A DNA stretch of 31,473 nucleotides from a virus: IMG/VR virus record IMGVR_UViG_3300035698_005848, positions 1 to 31,473 of that record, one strand, 5' to 3'. Positions 8,016-15,884 of this stretch are shown here, one piece after another; position 1 is the first letter of the stretch, and each line of letters opens with the position of its first letter. A program made the translations under genes and the position numbers. The notes under the pieces were generated by a model. That model was not told where the DNA came from and did no database searches. It worked only from the letters and a program-made list of their open reading frames with translations.

Positions 8016-8651
8016 TTAAGCTACACAAACTACTCCATCTTGAGCATCTCCTGCATCTCCCGATTCTCCTAAAAGAATTGTTAAAGACGTACTACAATTG
8101 TCACAACCTTCTGCTGCTCCAATTCTTGTAAAATTAACTATATATTCTCCAGGTTCCATATCATCTGGAACAAAGTTTCCGTTAAATCCTATACAATCTG
8201 AATCTCCAAAGGTACATCCCGTTACACTTTCTATTTCGTAATCGGAAGAAGATATACCCATTATGGTAAATACATTATATACCTCTACATCTGCGTTACA
8301 GTAAGATACTTCTTGTTCAGAAGCAGCTGATTCAGATTCTATAATATAAGTAGTACAATCTACACAATCTTCAGCGCAATTTTCTACGTTTTCAGTAAGA
8401 GGAGAAACAAATGTAAACACGTATGTTCCTAAAACCTCTCCTTCTATATTAACCCAAATGCTATGTTTATTTACACAAGCATTGTCCAAAGGTACAGTAT
8501 CAGAAGGTAATCCTGAGATAGTTGTATAACTTACATCATTGCAAGATATAGATAAAGTTCCATCAAATCCTACAGGAGCTTCTGTAAGAAACCATCTTCC
8601 GTTGGGAGAACCTCCTGCATTTAATGGTAATAAATGTATTTTACAAGCCAT
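8016..8651 (-). CDS. Ig-like Cys-rich paralogue 1 of tandem array
   Basis: 211 aa. This is the first-transcribed of the three tandem paralogues. N-terminal MACKIHLLPLNAGGSPNGRW leads into FLTEAPVGFDGTLSISC, then a SIWVNIEGEVLGTYVFTFVSP strand, CAEDCVDCTTYIIES, YNVFTIMGISSSDYEIES, FNGNFVPDDMEPGEYIVNF and CDNCSTSLTILLGES. Strand order and Cys positions match the other copies, while the loops differ, as expected if the scaffold is held constant and exposed loops vary. Spacing of 11 nt on either side places it in one transcript with the 859-aa gene before it. Confidence 0.83.
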   Translation of the reverse strand: MACKIHLLPLNAGGSPNGRWFLTEAPVGFDGTLSISCNDVSYTTISGLPSDTVPLDNACVNKHSIWVNIEGEVLGTYVFTFVSPLTENVENCAEDCVDCTTYIIESESAASEQEVSYCNADVEVYNVFTIMGISSSDYEIESVTGCTFGDSDCIGFNGNFVPDDMEPGEYIVNFTRIGAAEGCDNCSTSLTILLGESGDAGDAQDGVVCVA

Positions 8652-8662
8652 TCTGGGTTAAT

Positions 8663-11242
8663 TTAATAAACTATAAAGTTTTTAAAAGTTCCTTTGGAAA
8701 CCTTATTAATATTTATTGATAATATGTTCTTGTATCTTATTCTTACACTATTTAAAGCTGTAGCAGGTTCTCTTTGATAAGCAATAAACATTTTTGAATT
8801 GTTACCTATAAGATCGAAATCTGCATTTAATTCAGTGTAAGGTTTGATAATGAAATATAAATTGTGACCTAAACTCGACATCAAAATACTTAGTTGAGTA
8901 ATAAATCCTCCTTCGTTTAGATAATCTACAGTTATTCCTGTAGGTAATTCTGTTAAAGGAGCGGTAGATAAACTATATTGTTCTATACGAGCAGGTGGTT
9001 TATTATAAACATTATTTATTTGACTAAACCAAGTTGTAGCATCTTCTGTAGGGTGTAAATCATTAGCCCCTGTAACAAATACACTATCTGTACCTGCTGG
9101 AGCTATCCAGGCCCATGTAGAAGCGGCGTTCCCATCAGGGTTAGCCATCTGATCAACATACATGGTATCTTCGATTACAGTCGCTCTAACACGGTCTAAA
9201 GTAGTTGTGTACTCAGGTGAATTCGTAGGACCAGTCATATCTCTAACTGTATAGCGAATTTCAATATCTATTGCTGAATCGTCTCCTACTATATCTCCGT
9301 TTGCGTCAAATGCATTATAAAAACCTCCCGCTAAAGCAAAAGCTTTTTTATCAAAATTGGCTATAACACCAACTGTTGAGTTTAAAGCTCCTGGAGTAAG
9401 AGACTGCAAATCTAAATAAGGATTAATTAACGCAGTCCAGTTATCATCTGTTCCTACTTTAGGAGTATGATTATCAGAACCTACAAGTAACGTAGCTGAA
9501 GCTATAGATACATCATTAGTTATATCATAAAACTCTAAATCTAATTCATCAGCTGAATCTAAAGAGTTTCCGTTATCCAATCTTCCCCATATAGTAGTTC
9601 TATATATTCCGCTTGAAAGCAAATTAGAAGTAATTTCTCCTACAGGATTATCGTCTGTTGAACAGAATAGAGATTCCTGCTCTATACCCGCACAAGCTAT
9701 TTCTACTTGAACTTGAATAGCTTCTGTATATTTTCCTGTTCCTGCATCAGCTACTATATAACTAAAGGTATCTACTTCTGCAACATTACAGAATGCTGTA
9801 TATTGCAACGTTCCATCAGGAAGAACAATTACAGAACCGTATGAGGGAGGATCTAAAATTTCTAAAGAACCTAAATCCCAACCTAGAGGTGATCCTGGAG
9901 TATCGTTAGCTAAAACATCTATAATAATAGTATCGCAGCAATTAACACAAGCTTGGTCAGAAGTTCCTGTTGGATTGTCATAACAATTTAAATTGATATT
10001 CCAAGTAATCAAACCTAAAGATTCACCGTTTAAAGTATTTGCTGTCCAAACGACGGCATCTACTCCCTCTGAATCTACTTCTGGTATATAAACCAATTGA
10101 TTGTTAAATACATCGTAATACGCTACAGCGTTATTTTGATATGGTCCAGATAGAATCTGAACAGTAGATGTATCTATACAATCATCTGAAGAATATGGAG
10201 CATTTGGTTGAAAACCAATAGGGTTTTCTTCTGGATCGCAAGAATAAAGTACACATTGACCTAAATCTATACGTATTTCTCCTTCTTCATTTATTTCTTC
10301 ACAAGTTGATGCACAACCGCAATCATCTATAATTGGATTGTCTCCATCGAAATTGTTAGGGCAATCTGCAAAATGTAAAGTGATGTACCCTTCTTCACTA
10401 ACTATTCCTATATCATCTTTAACTGTAAAGTACAATCTGTAATTTCCAGGAACGATAGGATTGTTATCATTTAAACGACTCAAACATAAAGTTGCTTCTC
10501 CATTAGGATCAACTGTTATATTCCAATCTAAATTTATTACCGCAGGTAAAGACTCAATTTGAGTTGCTAAATCTAAAACTTTAACTAAATTAAATGTGTC
10601 CCAATCTATTATTCTATTTAAACAAGCAATAGCAAAAGAAGTCACTGTGACACAACCTTCTGCTCCAGCAATTAAACATTGAAATCGTCTATAAAAATCT
10701 GACTCTAAAGCCTTTGGTTTACATGGCTCTATGTTTAATTGGGAAATGGCAACACATCCCTTATTATCTGTTACGGCTACTTGAATTAAAACTTCTCCGC
10801 CAGAATGAGGAAAAGTATATGAATTATTTGAAGCATTTGATTTAATATTAGAAAAATTAGGATTTCCATAATCCGTATAATTCCAAGTATAAAGAAGTGG
10901 ATTTTCTCCTCCTACAGTTATAGCACTAAAGGTAATGAATCCATTATTAATGCTATATGATAAATCCGTAACAGAAAAGTTAGCACAAGGATTATCTACT
11001 ACAATAGTATCTATTGTAATACAATTATTTTCATCATATACCCTAAACTCAAATTCACAATCTTCCATGCATAAGGACGACGCAAAATTAAGTTGAAAGT
11101 TTACTATTCCACTTGTAGGAACTGTTCCAGTTCCATTTATAATTTGAGCACAATCACATGTTTCTGGTGTAGTATTAACTACTACATAAGTTAATGTGCT
11201 TGAACCCCCTTCTACTATTTTAGTATAATTTAATGTAATCAT
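8663..11242 (-). CDS. Large multi-domain Ig/PKD/cadherin-like virion protein
   Basis: 859 aa, the largest gene of the adhesion block. Visible domains: an Ig-like strand set (1-85); a PKD-like domain (about 88-172; PLLYTWNYTDYGNPNFS, then GGEVLIQVAVTDNKGC); a domain at about 208-294 (GNYRLYFTVKDDIGIVSEEG) that recurs in the 301-aa neighbour; and a bacterial cadherin-like domain at about 436-516 with the hallmark IIIDVLANDTPGS, then GSVIVLPDGTLQYTA and DTFSYIVADA. The remaining C-terminal 340 residues are Asp/Asn/Thr-rich with Ca-binding-like loops (DANGDIVGDD) and no family I can name. No signal peptide. Such domains typically form rod-like binding modules; a fibre or capsid-surface adhesin is likely. 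Confidence 0.85.
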   Translation of the reverse strand: MITLNYTKIVEGGSSTLTYVVVNTTPETCDCAQIINGTGTVPTSGIVNFQLNFASSLCMEDCEFEFRVYDENNCITIDTIVVDNPCANFSVTDLSYSINNGFITFSAITVGGENPLLYTWNYTDYGNPNFSNIKSNASNNSYTFPHSGGEVLIQVAVTDNKGCVAISQLNIEPCKPKALESDFYRRFQCLIAGAEGCVTVTSFAIACLNRIIDWDTFNLVKVLDLATQIESLPAVINLDWNITVDPNGEATLCLSRLNDNNPIVPGNYRLYFTVKDDIGIVSEEGYITLHFADCPNNFDGDNPIIDDCGCASTCEEINEEGEIRIDLGQCVLYSCDPEENPIGFQPNAPYSSDDCIDTSTVQILSGPYQNNAVAYYDVFNNQLVYIPEVDSEGVDAVVWTANTLNGESLGLITWNINLNCYDNPTGTSDQACVNCCDTIIIDVLANDTPGSPLGWDLGSLEILDPPSYGSVIVLPDGTLQYTAFCNVAEVDTFSYIVADAGTGKYTEAIQVQVEIACAGIEQESLFCSTDDNPVGEITSNLLSSGIYRTTIWGRLDNGNSLDSADELDLEFYDITNDVSIASATLLVGSDNHTPKVGTDDNWTALINPYLDLQSLTPGALNSTVGVIANFDKKAFALAGGFYNAFDANGDIVGDDSAIDIEIRYTVRDMTGPTNSPEYTTTLDRVRATVIEDTMYVDQMANPDGNAASTWAWIAPAGTDSVFVTGANDLHPTEDATTWFSQINNVYNKPPARIEQYSLSTAPLTELPTGITVDYLNEGGFITQLSILMSSLGHNLYFIIKPYTELNADFDLIGNNSKMFIAYQREPATALNSVRIRYKNILSININKVSKGTFKNFIVY

Positions 11243-11526
11243 TAAAATGAAATTATATTAATTGGGAAACAAGTAGACGGATCGGTAGGATCATCTATAT
11301 TTATGGAAGTACATACAAACTCTTCAATAAATTCGGAAAAAGTTAACACAGGAGGTTCGCAGATCAGTTTTCCACAATCTAAAACTCCTACGTGAAGATA
11401 TATAAATACTTTAACCATGTCTTCACAAACATCATGTAGACACGTAATCCCATGATTTTCATGATTGACATTTTCTATTTGTTTTGATAAAGTGGTACAA
11501 ATAAATTTTTCTAACATGTATGACAA
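11242..11526 (-). CDS. Small Cys-rich protein of unknown function
   Basis: 94 aa with several spaced cysteines and a mixed helical N-terminal half (LEKFICTTLSKQIENVNHEN) followed by a predicted strand-rich end. It shares no clear motif with its neighbours, though its 'helix plus spaced Cys' look is reminiscent of the last 70 residues of the 301-aa protein just upstream. The start at 11526 overlaps that upstream gene by 16 nt; an internal ATG at 11517 would reduce the overlap to 7. Its stop overlaps the ATG of the 859-aa gene by one base. A partner or assembly factor for the large adhesin is a guess from coupling. Confidence 0.65.
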   Translation of the reverse strand: MSYMLEKFICTTLSKQIENVNHENHGITCLHDVCEDMVKVFIYLHVGVLDCGKLICEPPVLTFSEFIEEFVCTSINIDDPTDPSTCFPINIISF

Positions 11527-12416
11527 GGTTGACCTGTTACATCATCACAACAAAATTCTTCATTGAGTTTCTTCAGTATTCTTTCAAATAGTAAACACAT
11601 ATTGTTACAATCGCATAAACACTTTTGCATACTGATAAGTACAAAATAATCAAAATGTACATCTGATGTACAATCTTCTAATGCAGCCTGAGCTACTCTA
11701 CAAGCCAAATCTATTTCATTAAAATAACAAATCTTCTCTGAAACAGAGGATCCGTCTTCGTGAGTAATTTTTACTTGTACAGTATAAACTCCTTCTACAT
11801 CAATATAAGCTTCACCTAACAGAAAGTAATCAGTCATTAAACTTTGCAACTGTTCTTCTGTAGGTTTGGGATCGGATATGAAAGAAACTACTCCGTCTCC
11901 ACATTCCTGAAATGTAATTATTCTATAACCTTCTTCAGATACAACTCCTTCACTATCCTCTACTGTCCAATAAAAAGTATAAGTACCTTCTACTGATTCA
12001 GGATCTCCGTTGAAGAGTATATATCCACTATGTATTCCATTGTTTATTGTTCCTTCTTCAGGAGGAGTAGAAGATAAACCTATATCATTTAAGGTAACTT
12101 CTACATCTAAAGAGTTTACTATTCTTGTAATAGTAAGCGTATTCCAATTAATAGTTCTATCTACTTGAGGAATAGCGTAAAAATATAAAATTAATTCGTT
12201 TACGTTTTCTACAATGCAAGGAACAACAATAGGTTCGTCATTAAAGAAAATAGTAGGTGGGAACAAAGGTTCTTCTACCTCAATTAGATCTAAAACATCT
12301 GATACTCCACAACATGTATTTGATATAGATACCTCTATAGTGTCTCCAGGAACTACATTATCTAGTATTGTAGATTCTATTTTAAAAGCATCTTCTAATT
12401 TAGTTACTGTTATCAT
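11511..12416 (-). CDS. Ig-like virion/adhesion protein with Cys-rich tail
   Basis: 301 aa; first gene of the adhesion block. Residues 1-50 form a short strand domain containing ISNTCCG. Residues about 86-172 are the domain shared with the 859-aa protein: INWNTLTITRIV, then EGTYTFYWTVEDSEGVVSEE and GYRIITFQEC. Residues about 195-235 contain another Ig-like strand pair (GVYTVQVKITHEDGSSVSE). The C-terminal ~70 residues are helical and Cys-rich (MQKCLCDCNNMCLLFERILK; CCDDVTGQPCHTC). Upstream lies a good terminator of a separate unit (12502-12533 region), so this gene probably starts its own transcript; a near-match TAATATTG precedes the ATG but is a weak promoter candidate. Confidence 0.8.
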   Translation of the reverse strand: MITVTKLEDAFKIESTILDNVVPGDTIEVSISNTCCGVSDVLDLIEVEEPLFPPTIFFNDEPIVVPCIVENVNELILYFYAIPQVDRTINWNTLTITRIVNSLDVEVTLNDIGLSSTPPEEGTINNGIHSGYILFNGDPESVEGTYTFYWTVEDSEGVVSEEGYRIITFQECGDGVVSFISDPKPTEEQLQSLMTDYFLLGEAYIDVEGVYTVQVKITHEDGSSVSEKICYFNEIDLACRVAQAALEDCTSDVHFDYFVLISMQKCLCDCNNMCLLFERILKKLNEEFCCDDVTGQPCHTC

Positions 12417-12501
12417 TGTGCAATATTAATACTAATTGAGTAAAATATGTATTTTGTATAACAATTAGTGTTTCTATAAGGTAAAGAAAAAAATAGTTAA
12501 A

Positions 12502-12533
12502 AATAAAGCCACTATTTTACTAGTGACTTTATT
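12502..12533 (-). terminator. Rho-independent terminator overlapping gene end
   Basis: On the minus strand a 13-bp stem (AATAAAGTCACTA / TAGTGGCTTTATT, one G-U pair) with a 6-nt loop is followed by a run of T. The stop codon TAG of the 63-aa gene is inside the stem, so the hairpin closes this operon exactly at its end. Confidence 0.8.
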
Positions 12534-12703
12534 AATTCGATAGCTTGTTCTGAAGTCAGCAATCCTGCCTCCACTTGCTCGCAATAAATTTTTATATCAT
12601 GCAAAGATTCTTTACACTTACTTTTACTTTGAATTAAATCAGTTACTGGACCTACCGCATGGATAAGTAAATTTGGGACATATTTAAGTAAGTTTCGCCA
12701 CAT
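12512..12703 (-). CDS. Small protein of unknown function
   Basis: 63 aa. The N-terminal half is hydrophobic/amphipathic (LLKYVPNLLIHAVGPVTDLI) and the C-terminal half is a charged helix (ASEQAIELIKSLVK-like end). It is too short for family assignment. A small membrane-active protein such as a holin is possible from the N-terminal helix, but the segment is short and broken by prolines, so this is weak. It sits 8 nt after the 112-aa gene and ends inside a terminator hairpin. It is the only gene in this part that ends with TAG. Confidence 0.65.
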   Translation of the reverse strand: MWRNLLKYVPNLLIHAVGPVTDLIQSKSKCKESLHDIKIYCEQVEAGLLTSEQAIELIKSLVK

Positions 12704-12711
12704 GATATTTT

Positions 12712-13050
12712 TTATTTACGAAGTGAAGCGTAACGCATAGCGATTTTGTACATTTGAAGGACTAATTCGAAAGTATCCTCGATAAGGATTTCCAAATCTT
12801 TATTATCCAATTCAAATTCTGCACGAGCAATATCCATCAACTCTTCTTTTTCTTCAGGAGACAAATCAGCAAGTTCTTTAGGTACAATACCGATTCCACC
12901 AAAGGCTTTAGGAGCCGATAGTAAAGCAGACAAAAACTTAGGTGCGTCGGTAATCATATTTATTTTACCGTCTTTCAAAGAACCGGTAATTGCTTTTTGA
13001 AGTTTGAATCCAAAAGTTAACAGTTCTTTCGTTTCGTTAATTCCATACAT
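12712..13050 (-). CDS. Small helical conserved phage protein, function unknown
   Basis: 112 aa, almost all helical. Pattern: YGINETKELLTFGFKLQKAI, DGKINMITDAPKFLSALLSA, a glycine-rich turn (GGIGIVP), then ELADLSPEEKEELM and a C-terminal helix (ILIEDTFELVLQMYKIA). I recall this arrangement from small proteins next to tail genes in Bacteroidota and Vibrio phages, without a known function. It lies between a signal-peptide protein and a small amphipathic protein in a short transcript ended by the 12.5-kb terminator. Confidence 0.75.
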   Translation of the reverse strand: MYGINETKELLTFGFKLQKAITGSLKDGKINMITDAPKFLSALLSAPKAFGGIGIVPKELADLSPEEKEELMDIARAEFELDNKDLEILIEDTFELVLQMYKIAMRYASLRK

Positions 13051-13083
13051 AACTAAAATTTTTAAAGGTTATTATTAAGAATT

Positions 13084-13107
13084 GAAAAGTAAGTTTCCTT
13101 ACTTTTC
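13084..13107 (-). terminator. Terminator-like hairpin with GAAA loop
   Basis: A perfect 10-bp stem (GAAAAGTAAG / CTTACTTTTC) with, on the minus strand, a GAAA tetraloop. It follows the stop of the 155-aa gene. The T stretch is inside the 3' arm, so termination could be partial. Confidence 0.6.
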
Positions 13108-13124
13108 TTATAAACTTTTACAAG

Positions 13125-13592
13125 TTAATTCTTTTTAATCAGATAATCAAATACAACTGGTCGAAGATTAGCTACCGTATCGTTGAGCCAAAATTTAACA
13201 GTAAACGCACTATCTGTTTTCAAAGATACTGCTGAATGAATACCTAATGCACTAATTGGAGTTACAAAAATTTGATAGTCTGTAGTTCCTAAATCTAAAG
13301 GTACAACTACTAATCCTGTTCCAGTAGCTGTATCTATTACATTACCTTGAAGAATTTTAGCTGCATCATTAAACTCTACTGCTCCCCAATCTTTTCCGCT
13401 GATACCAATAATTTGATTTCCGTTAGGAGCAGGTTTCAAATGTTCGATAGCGACTCTACGCCCTAAACCAAAAAGACCCGTATTGGGCTTGGGTTCAGGA
13501 GAAGGTTTTCTTAAACCTGTACCTAGATCAATTTGAGCAAACATGACCAGACCTACTAGACAAAATATAAAAGAAAGTATAAATCTTTTCAT
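13125..13592 (-). CDS. Signal-peptide protein with fibre-like C-terminal domain
   Basis: 155 aa. Residues 1-20 are a classic signal peptide (MKRFILSFIFCLVGLVMFAQ) with the -FAQ end typical of Bacteroidota. A Pro/Lys-rich linker follows (RKPSPEPKPNTG), then GLGRRVAIEHLKPAPNG, and a beta-rich end (DYQIFVTPIS, SLKTDSAFTVKFWLND, FDYLIKK). The 'K-T-D-S-A-F-T-V-x-F ... F-D-Y' ending resembles C-terminal beta-sandwich modules of phage fibre and decoration proteins. A leader on a protein between virion genes is odd: it may be exported by infected cells or the leader may serve assembly. It lies between two terminators, so its level is set separately. Confidence 0.8.
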   Translation of the reverse strand: MKRFILSFIFCLVGLVMFAQIDLGTGLRKPSPEPKPNTGLFGLGRRVAIEHLKPAPNGNQIIGISGKDWGAVEFNDAAKILQGNVIDTATGTGLVVVPLDLGTTDYQIFVTPISALGIHSAVSLKTDSAFTVKFWLNDTVANLRPVVFDYLIKKN

Positions 13593-13616
13593 TGTTTTAT
13601 TATTAAAAGGTTAAAA

Positions 13617-13646
13617 AGAGAGTTGAGGAAAAAACCCCAACTCTCT
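13617..13646 (-). terminator. Strong rho-independent terminator
   Basis: On the minus strand: AGAGAGTTGGGG, loop of six T, then CCTCAACTCTCT followed by TTTT. The stem is 12 bp with one mismatch. It directly follows the 478-aa virion gene and would insulate it from the genes beyond. Confidence 0.85.
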
Positions 13647-13662
13647 AAAAAATAACGAAATA

Positions 13663-15099
13663 TTATGCAAAATATACAGAGGCAGTGGCGTTACCATGCA
13701 AAGTAAACGGAGAAACCGTCATTGCAGATTTTAACCAAGCTCCAAAAATAGCTTCCAAAGAAGCGATTGTGGCAGCAGATACGCCTGTAGTATCATAGTA
13801 GTTTGCGAACGTAGTGAATGCAGCAACATCTGCGATATCTTCTCCGTTTGTACAAATCGGCTCCAATACAGGAACGATAATAACTAATTGTTTAGGATAA
13901 TGTTCTACAGTGGTTAGTGTAGGCTCGTATTCAAAGTAATCAACAATATACATGTTATAATTCTTAGTAGGATCTACATACGTAATTCCTTCACTAAAGT
14001 ATTCCATGTAAGGTTGTTTCTGCATAGTATGGCGATAAATCCTAGATTGGTTATCTTCCATAATTTTCAGTTGACGGCCAGAACCAATTGGTTCTTCTGG
14101 AGAAATAAGATCTTTTCCAACAATTCCTCCTGTGTTAAAATTATCGCTAAGAGTAACTTCGATACGAGGAATAGTTTGAGAAATATCGTCAAAATAAGCT
14201 CCAGTAGTTTCTTCCAAAGAAAGGAAAATCAAAGCATCTACTTTTGCGGCAGCTCCTGCCGTAGAAAGGTTTAATACTTCAATAGTAGAAGCTGCTATAA
14301 CCCCAGCGTCTCCAGAATTAATAACAGAAGCCAAGGCTCTGATTGTTGGAGCATCAACCGTAATACTTGTAGTTACGCCTCCAATAGTCATTACGTCAAT
14401 AGAATCTCCGCAAACTGCTGTTCCGATAGCTGTTCCAGCACCTCCTGCAAGTTTTACACCAAGTACAATGAAATCTTTATTCCCTGTACGAAGAGAAGGA
14501 TTGCTAGTTGCTACAGCCTTAGAGTTTGCATTAAAGCGAACCGCAAAGTTTTGAAGCAAATGGTCCAAAGGATCGACTGTACCCAAAGTCGTATAATTAG
14601 GCGTAGTGAAAGTAGAAGCAACTACATTATCGTTGTCTCCATAATCTCTATCCATACGAACAGAATACAAAAAAGCATAAGCTTTGTAAAGAGTTTCATT
14701 TGCTGGGGTATTAAATCCACCAAATGCATGTGCGCCCAATTGAGCGGCTTTGAATTGTTTAGCTGTAAAGCTACGAACTTGCCTACGAGCTATAATATCA
14801 GAAGATACATAAGCTAGATCAGCAGTTTCCCAGGCTTGTACTTTTGAGAGATTTGCGCTCAAAGGAGTACCCTGTACGATTTTTACGTATTCAACAGTTG
14901 CAGCATCGCCCGCTTGCATGAAATCTCCCATAGGTTCAGAACCATTGAAATCCCAAGACACAAGCCCTAAAGCTCCGTTTGTGATATTCAAAGCTGTTCC
15001 AGTACCGACTAATGCGCCAGCACTTACTAAAGCCGTGTTTGTGTATCCTACAAGTAATTCGGGAATGCTATTCCTGTTGTCTCGTTTAATTTTACTCAT
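13663..15099 (-). CDS. Putative abundant virion protein (tail or head surface)
   Basis: 478 aa, Ala/Thr/Gly-rich and beta-rich, with a codon mix close to that of the capsid gene and unlike its small neighbours, which suggests high expression. Segments: basic N-terminus (MSKIKRDNRNSIPELLVGYT), a middle with long Ala/Gly/Thr loops (GVKLAGGAGTAIGTAVCGD; INSGDAGVIAASTIEVLNLS), a segment rich in acidic/aromatic residues (SQTIPRIEVTLSDNFNTGG), and a C-terminal strand set (FEYEPTLTTVEHYPKQLVII). I do not recognise the family. Its position after the connector candidate and its own strong terminator fit a major tail or decoration protein; a contractile sheath or tube is possible but I see no diagnostic motif. 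Confidence 0.8.
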   Translation of the reverse strand: MSKIKRDNRNSIPELLVGYTNTALVSAGALVGTGTALNITNGALGLVSWDFNGSEPMGDFMQAGDAATVEYVKIVQGTPLSANLSKVQAWETADLAYVSSDIIARRQVRSFTAKQFKAAQLGAHAFGGFNTPANETLYKAYAFLYSVRMDRDYGDNDNVVASTFTTPNYTTLGTVDPLDHLLQNFAVRFNANSKAVATSNPSLRTGNKDFIVLGVKLAGGAGTAIGTAVCGDSIDVMTIGGVTTSITVDAPTIRALASVINSGDAGVIAASTIEVLNLSTAGAAAKVDALIFLSLEETTGAYFDDISQTIPRIEVTLSDNFNTGGIVGKDLISPEEPIGSGRQLKIMEDNQSRIYRHTMQKQPYMEYFSEGITYVDPTKNYNMYIVDYFEYEPTLTTVEHYPKQLVIIVPVLEPICTNGEDIADVAAFTTFANYYDTTGVSAATIASLEAIFGAWLKSAMTVSPFTLHGNATASVYFA

Positions 15100-15131
15100 T
15101 GTAAGTTAAATTAATTAATGAAAAAAAATGG

Positions 15132-15884
15132 TTAATATTGATTTATAATTTTGTCTTGCATAGATGCTGAATGATTTGGATCGTTTAGTATTCTAGATAC
15201 TATATCTACCATTATATCAATTAAAACATGCAAATAATCTACAGGAATATCAGAATTTATTTTAGGAGTTTGTGTATTATAAGCAAATACATCACCGCTT
15301 AAATATTCTAATGAATCATAACCTCCTGAAAAAACTTTTTTTGGTTGTTTTATATACGTCAAAAACAAAGTTTCTATAAACATGGTTTTTGGAATATGAA
15401 TATAAATACTTTTAGATTCAACATTGGTTGTTTTAGCGATTAAAGCGGGGAACCTTTTCCAAACGAAAGATGGTTTTGTATGATGGCCTCTCAATAAAGA
15501 ATTTATATCGTCATGTTGCTTTGGAGAAACGGAAAAGGTCCCGCAATTCGTTTTAATCTGACCTCTAACAAATCTATGATAATCTCTAGCAAACCTAAAT
15601 TCATAAATATTATAATCTGCATTATCCGTATTTAAGGAAGTAGGTATTGTTGTAGACAGGGTAGATACTAGATCTCCCAACATATCAGTTCTTTGTTGAG
15701 TTACTTCAAATCCAATTTTAAATTTTTTAGCGTTTGTACCAGCAGAAAAAATATCCACATATTCAAAAAGTGCCCTGTTAGCAATATCATCGATATATGC
15801 TTTAGGGAAATCTTTTTTATGATTAGAGTTTAATTTGTTATAATGCATCTTAAACTCATGGTGAATTTTATCTACGTATATCAT
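15132..15884 (-). CDS. Putative head-tail connector protein
   Basis: 250 aa. The layout matches a connector group of Bacteroidota podovirus-like phages: an N-terminal helix (DKIHHEFKMHYNKLN), a 'DIANRALFEYVDIF' helix that would line the ring, then KFKIGFEVTQQRTDMLGDLV, a segment I associate with these adaptors (G-F-E-x-T-Q-x-R-x-D-x-L). The centre has basic/aromatic strands and the end is helical (DYLHVLIDIMVDIVSRIL). It shares one base with the upstream 374-aa gene and lies between the capsid and the abundant 478-aa virion protein. Family assignment is from pattern recall, so moderate. Confidence 0.7.
   Translation of the reverse strand: MIYVDKIHHEFKMHYNKLNSNHKKDFPKAYIDDIANRALFEYVDIFSAGTNAKKFKIGFEVTQQRTDMLGDLVSTLSTTIPTSLNTDNADYNIYEFRFARDYHRFVRGQIKTNCGTFSVSPKQHDDINSLLRGHHTKPSFVWKRFPALIAKTTNVESKSIYIHIPKTMFIETLFLTYIKQPKKVFSGGYDSLEYLSGDVFAYNTQTPKINSDIPVDYLHVLIDIMVDIVSRILNDPNHSASMQDKIINQY

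Noticed and set aside
13663-15099. Calling the 478-aa protein a contractile tail sheath
   Set aside because: Size and probable abundance would fit, but I see no sheath-specific motif and no adjacent tube gene, and connector types nearby resemble those of short-tailed phages.
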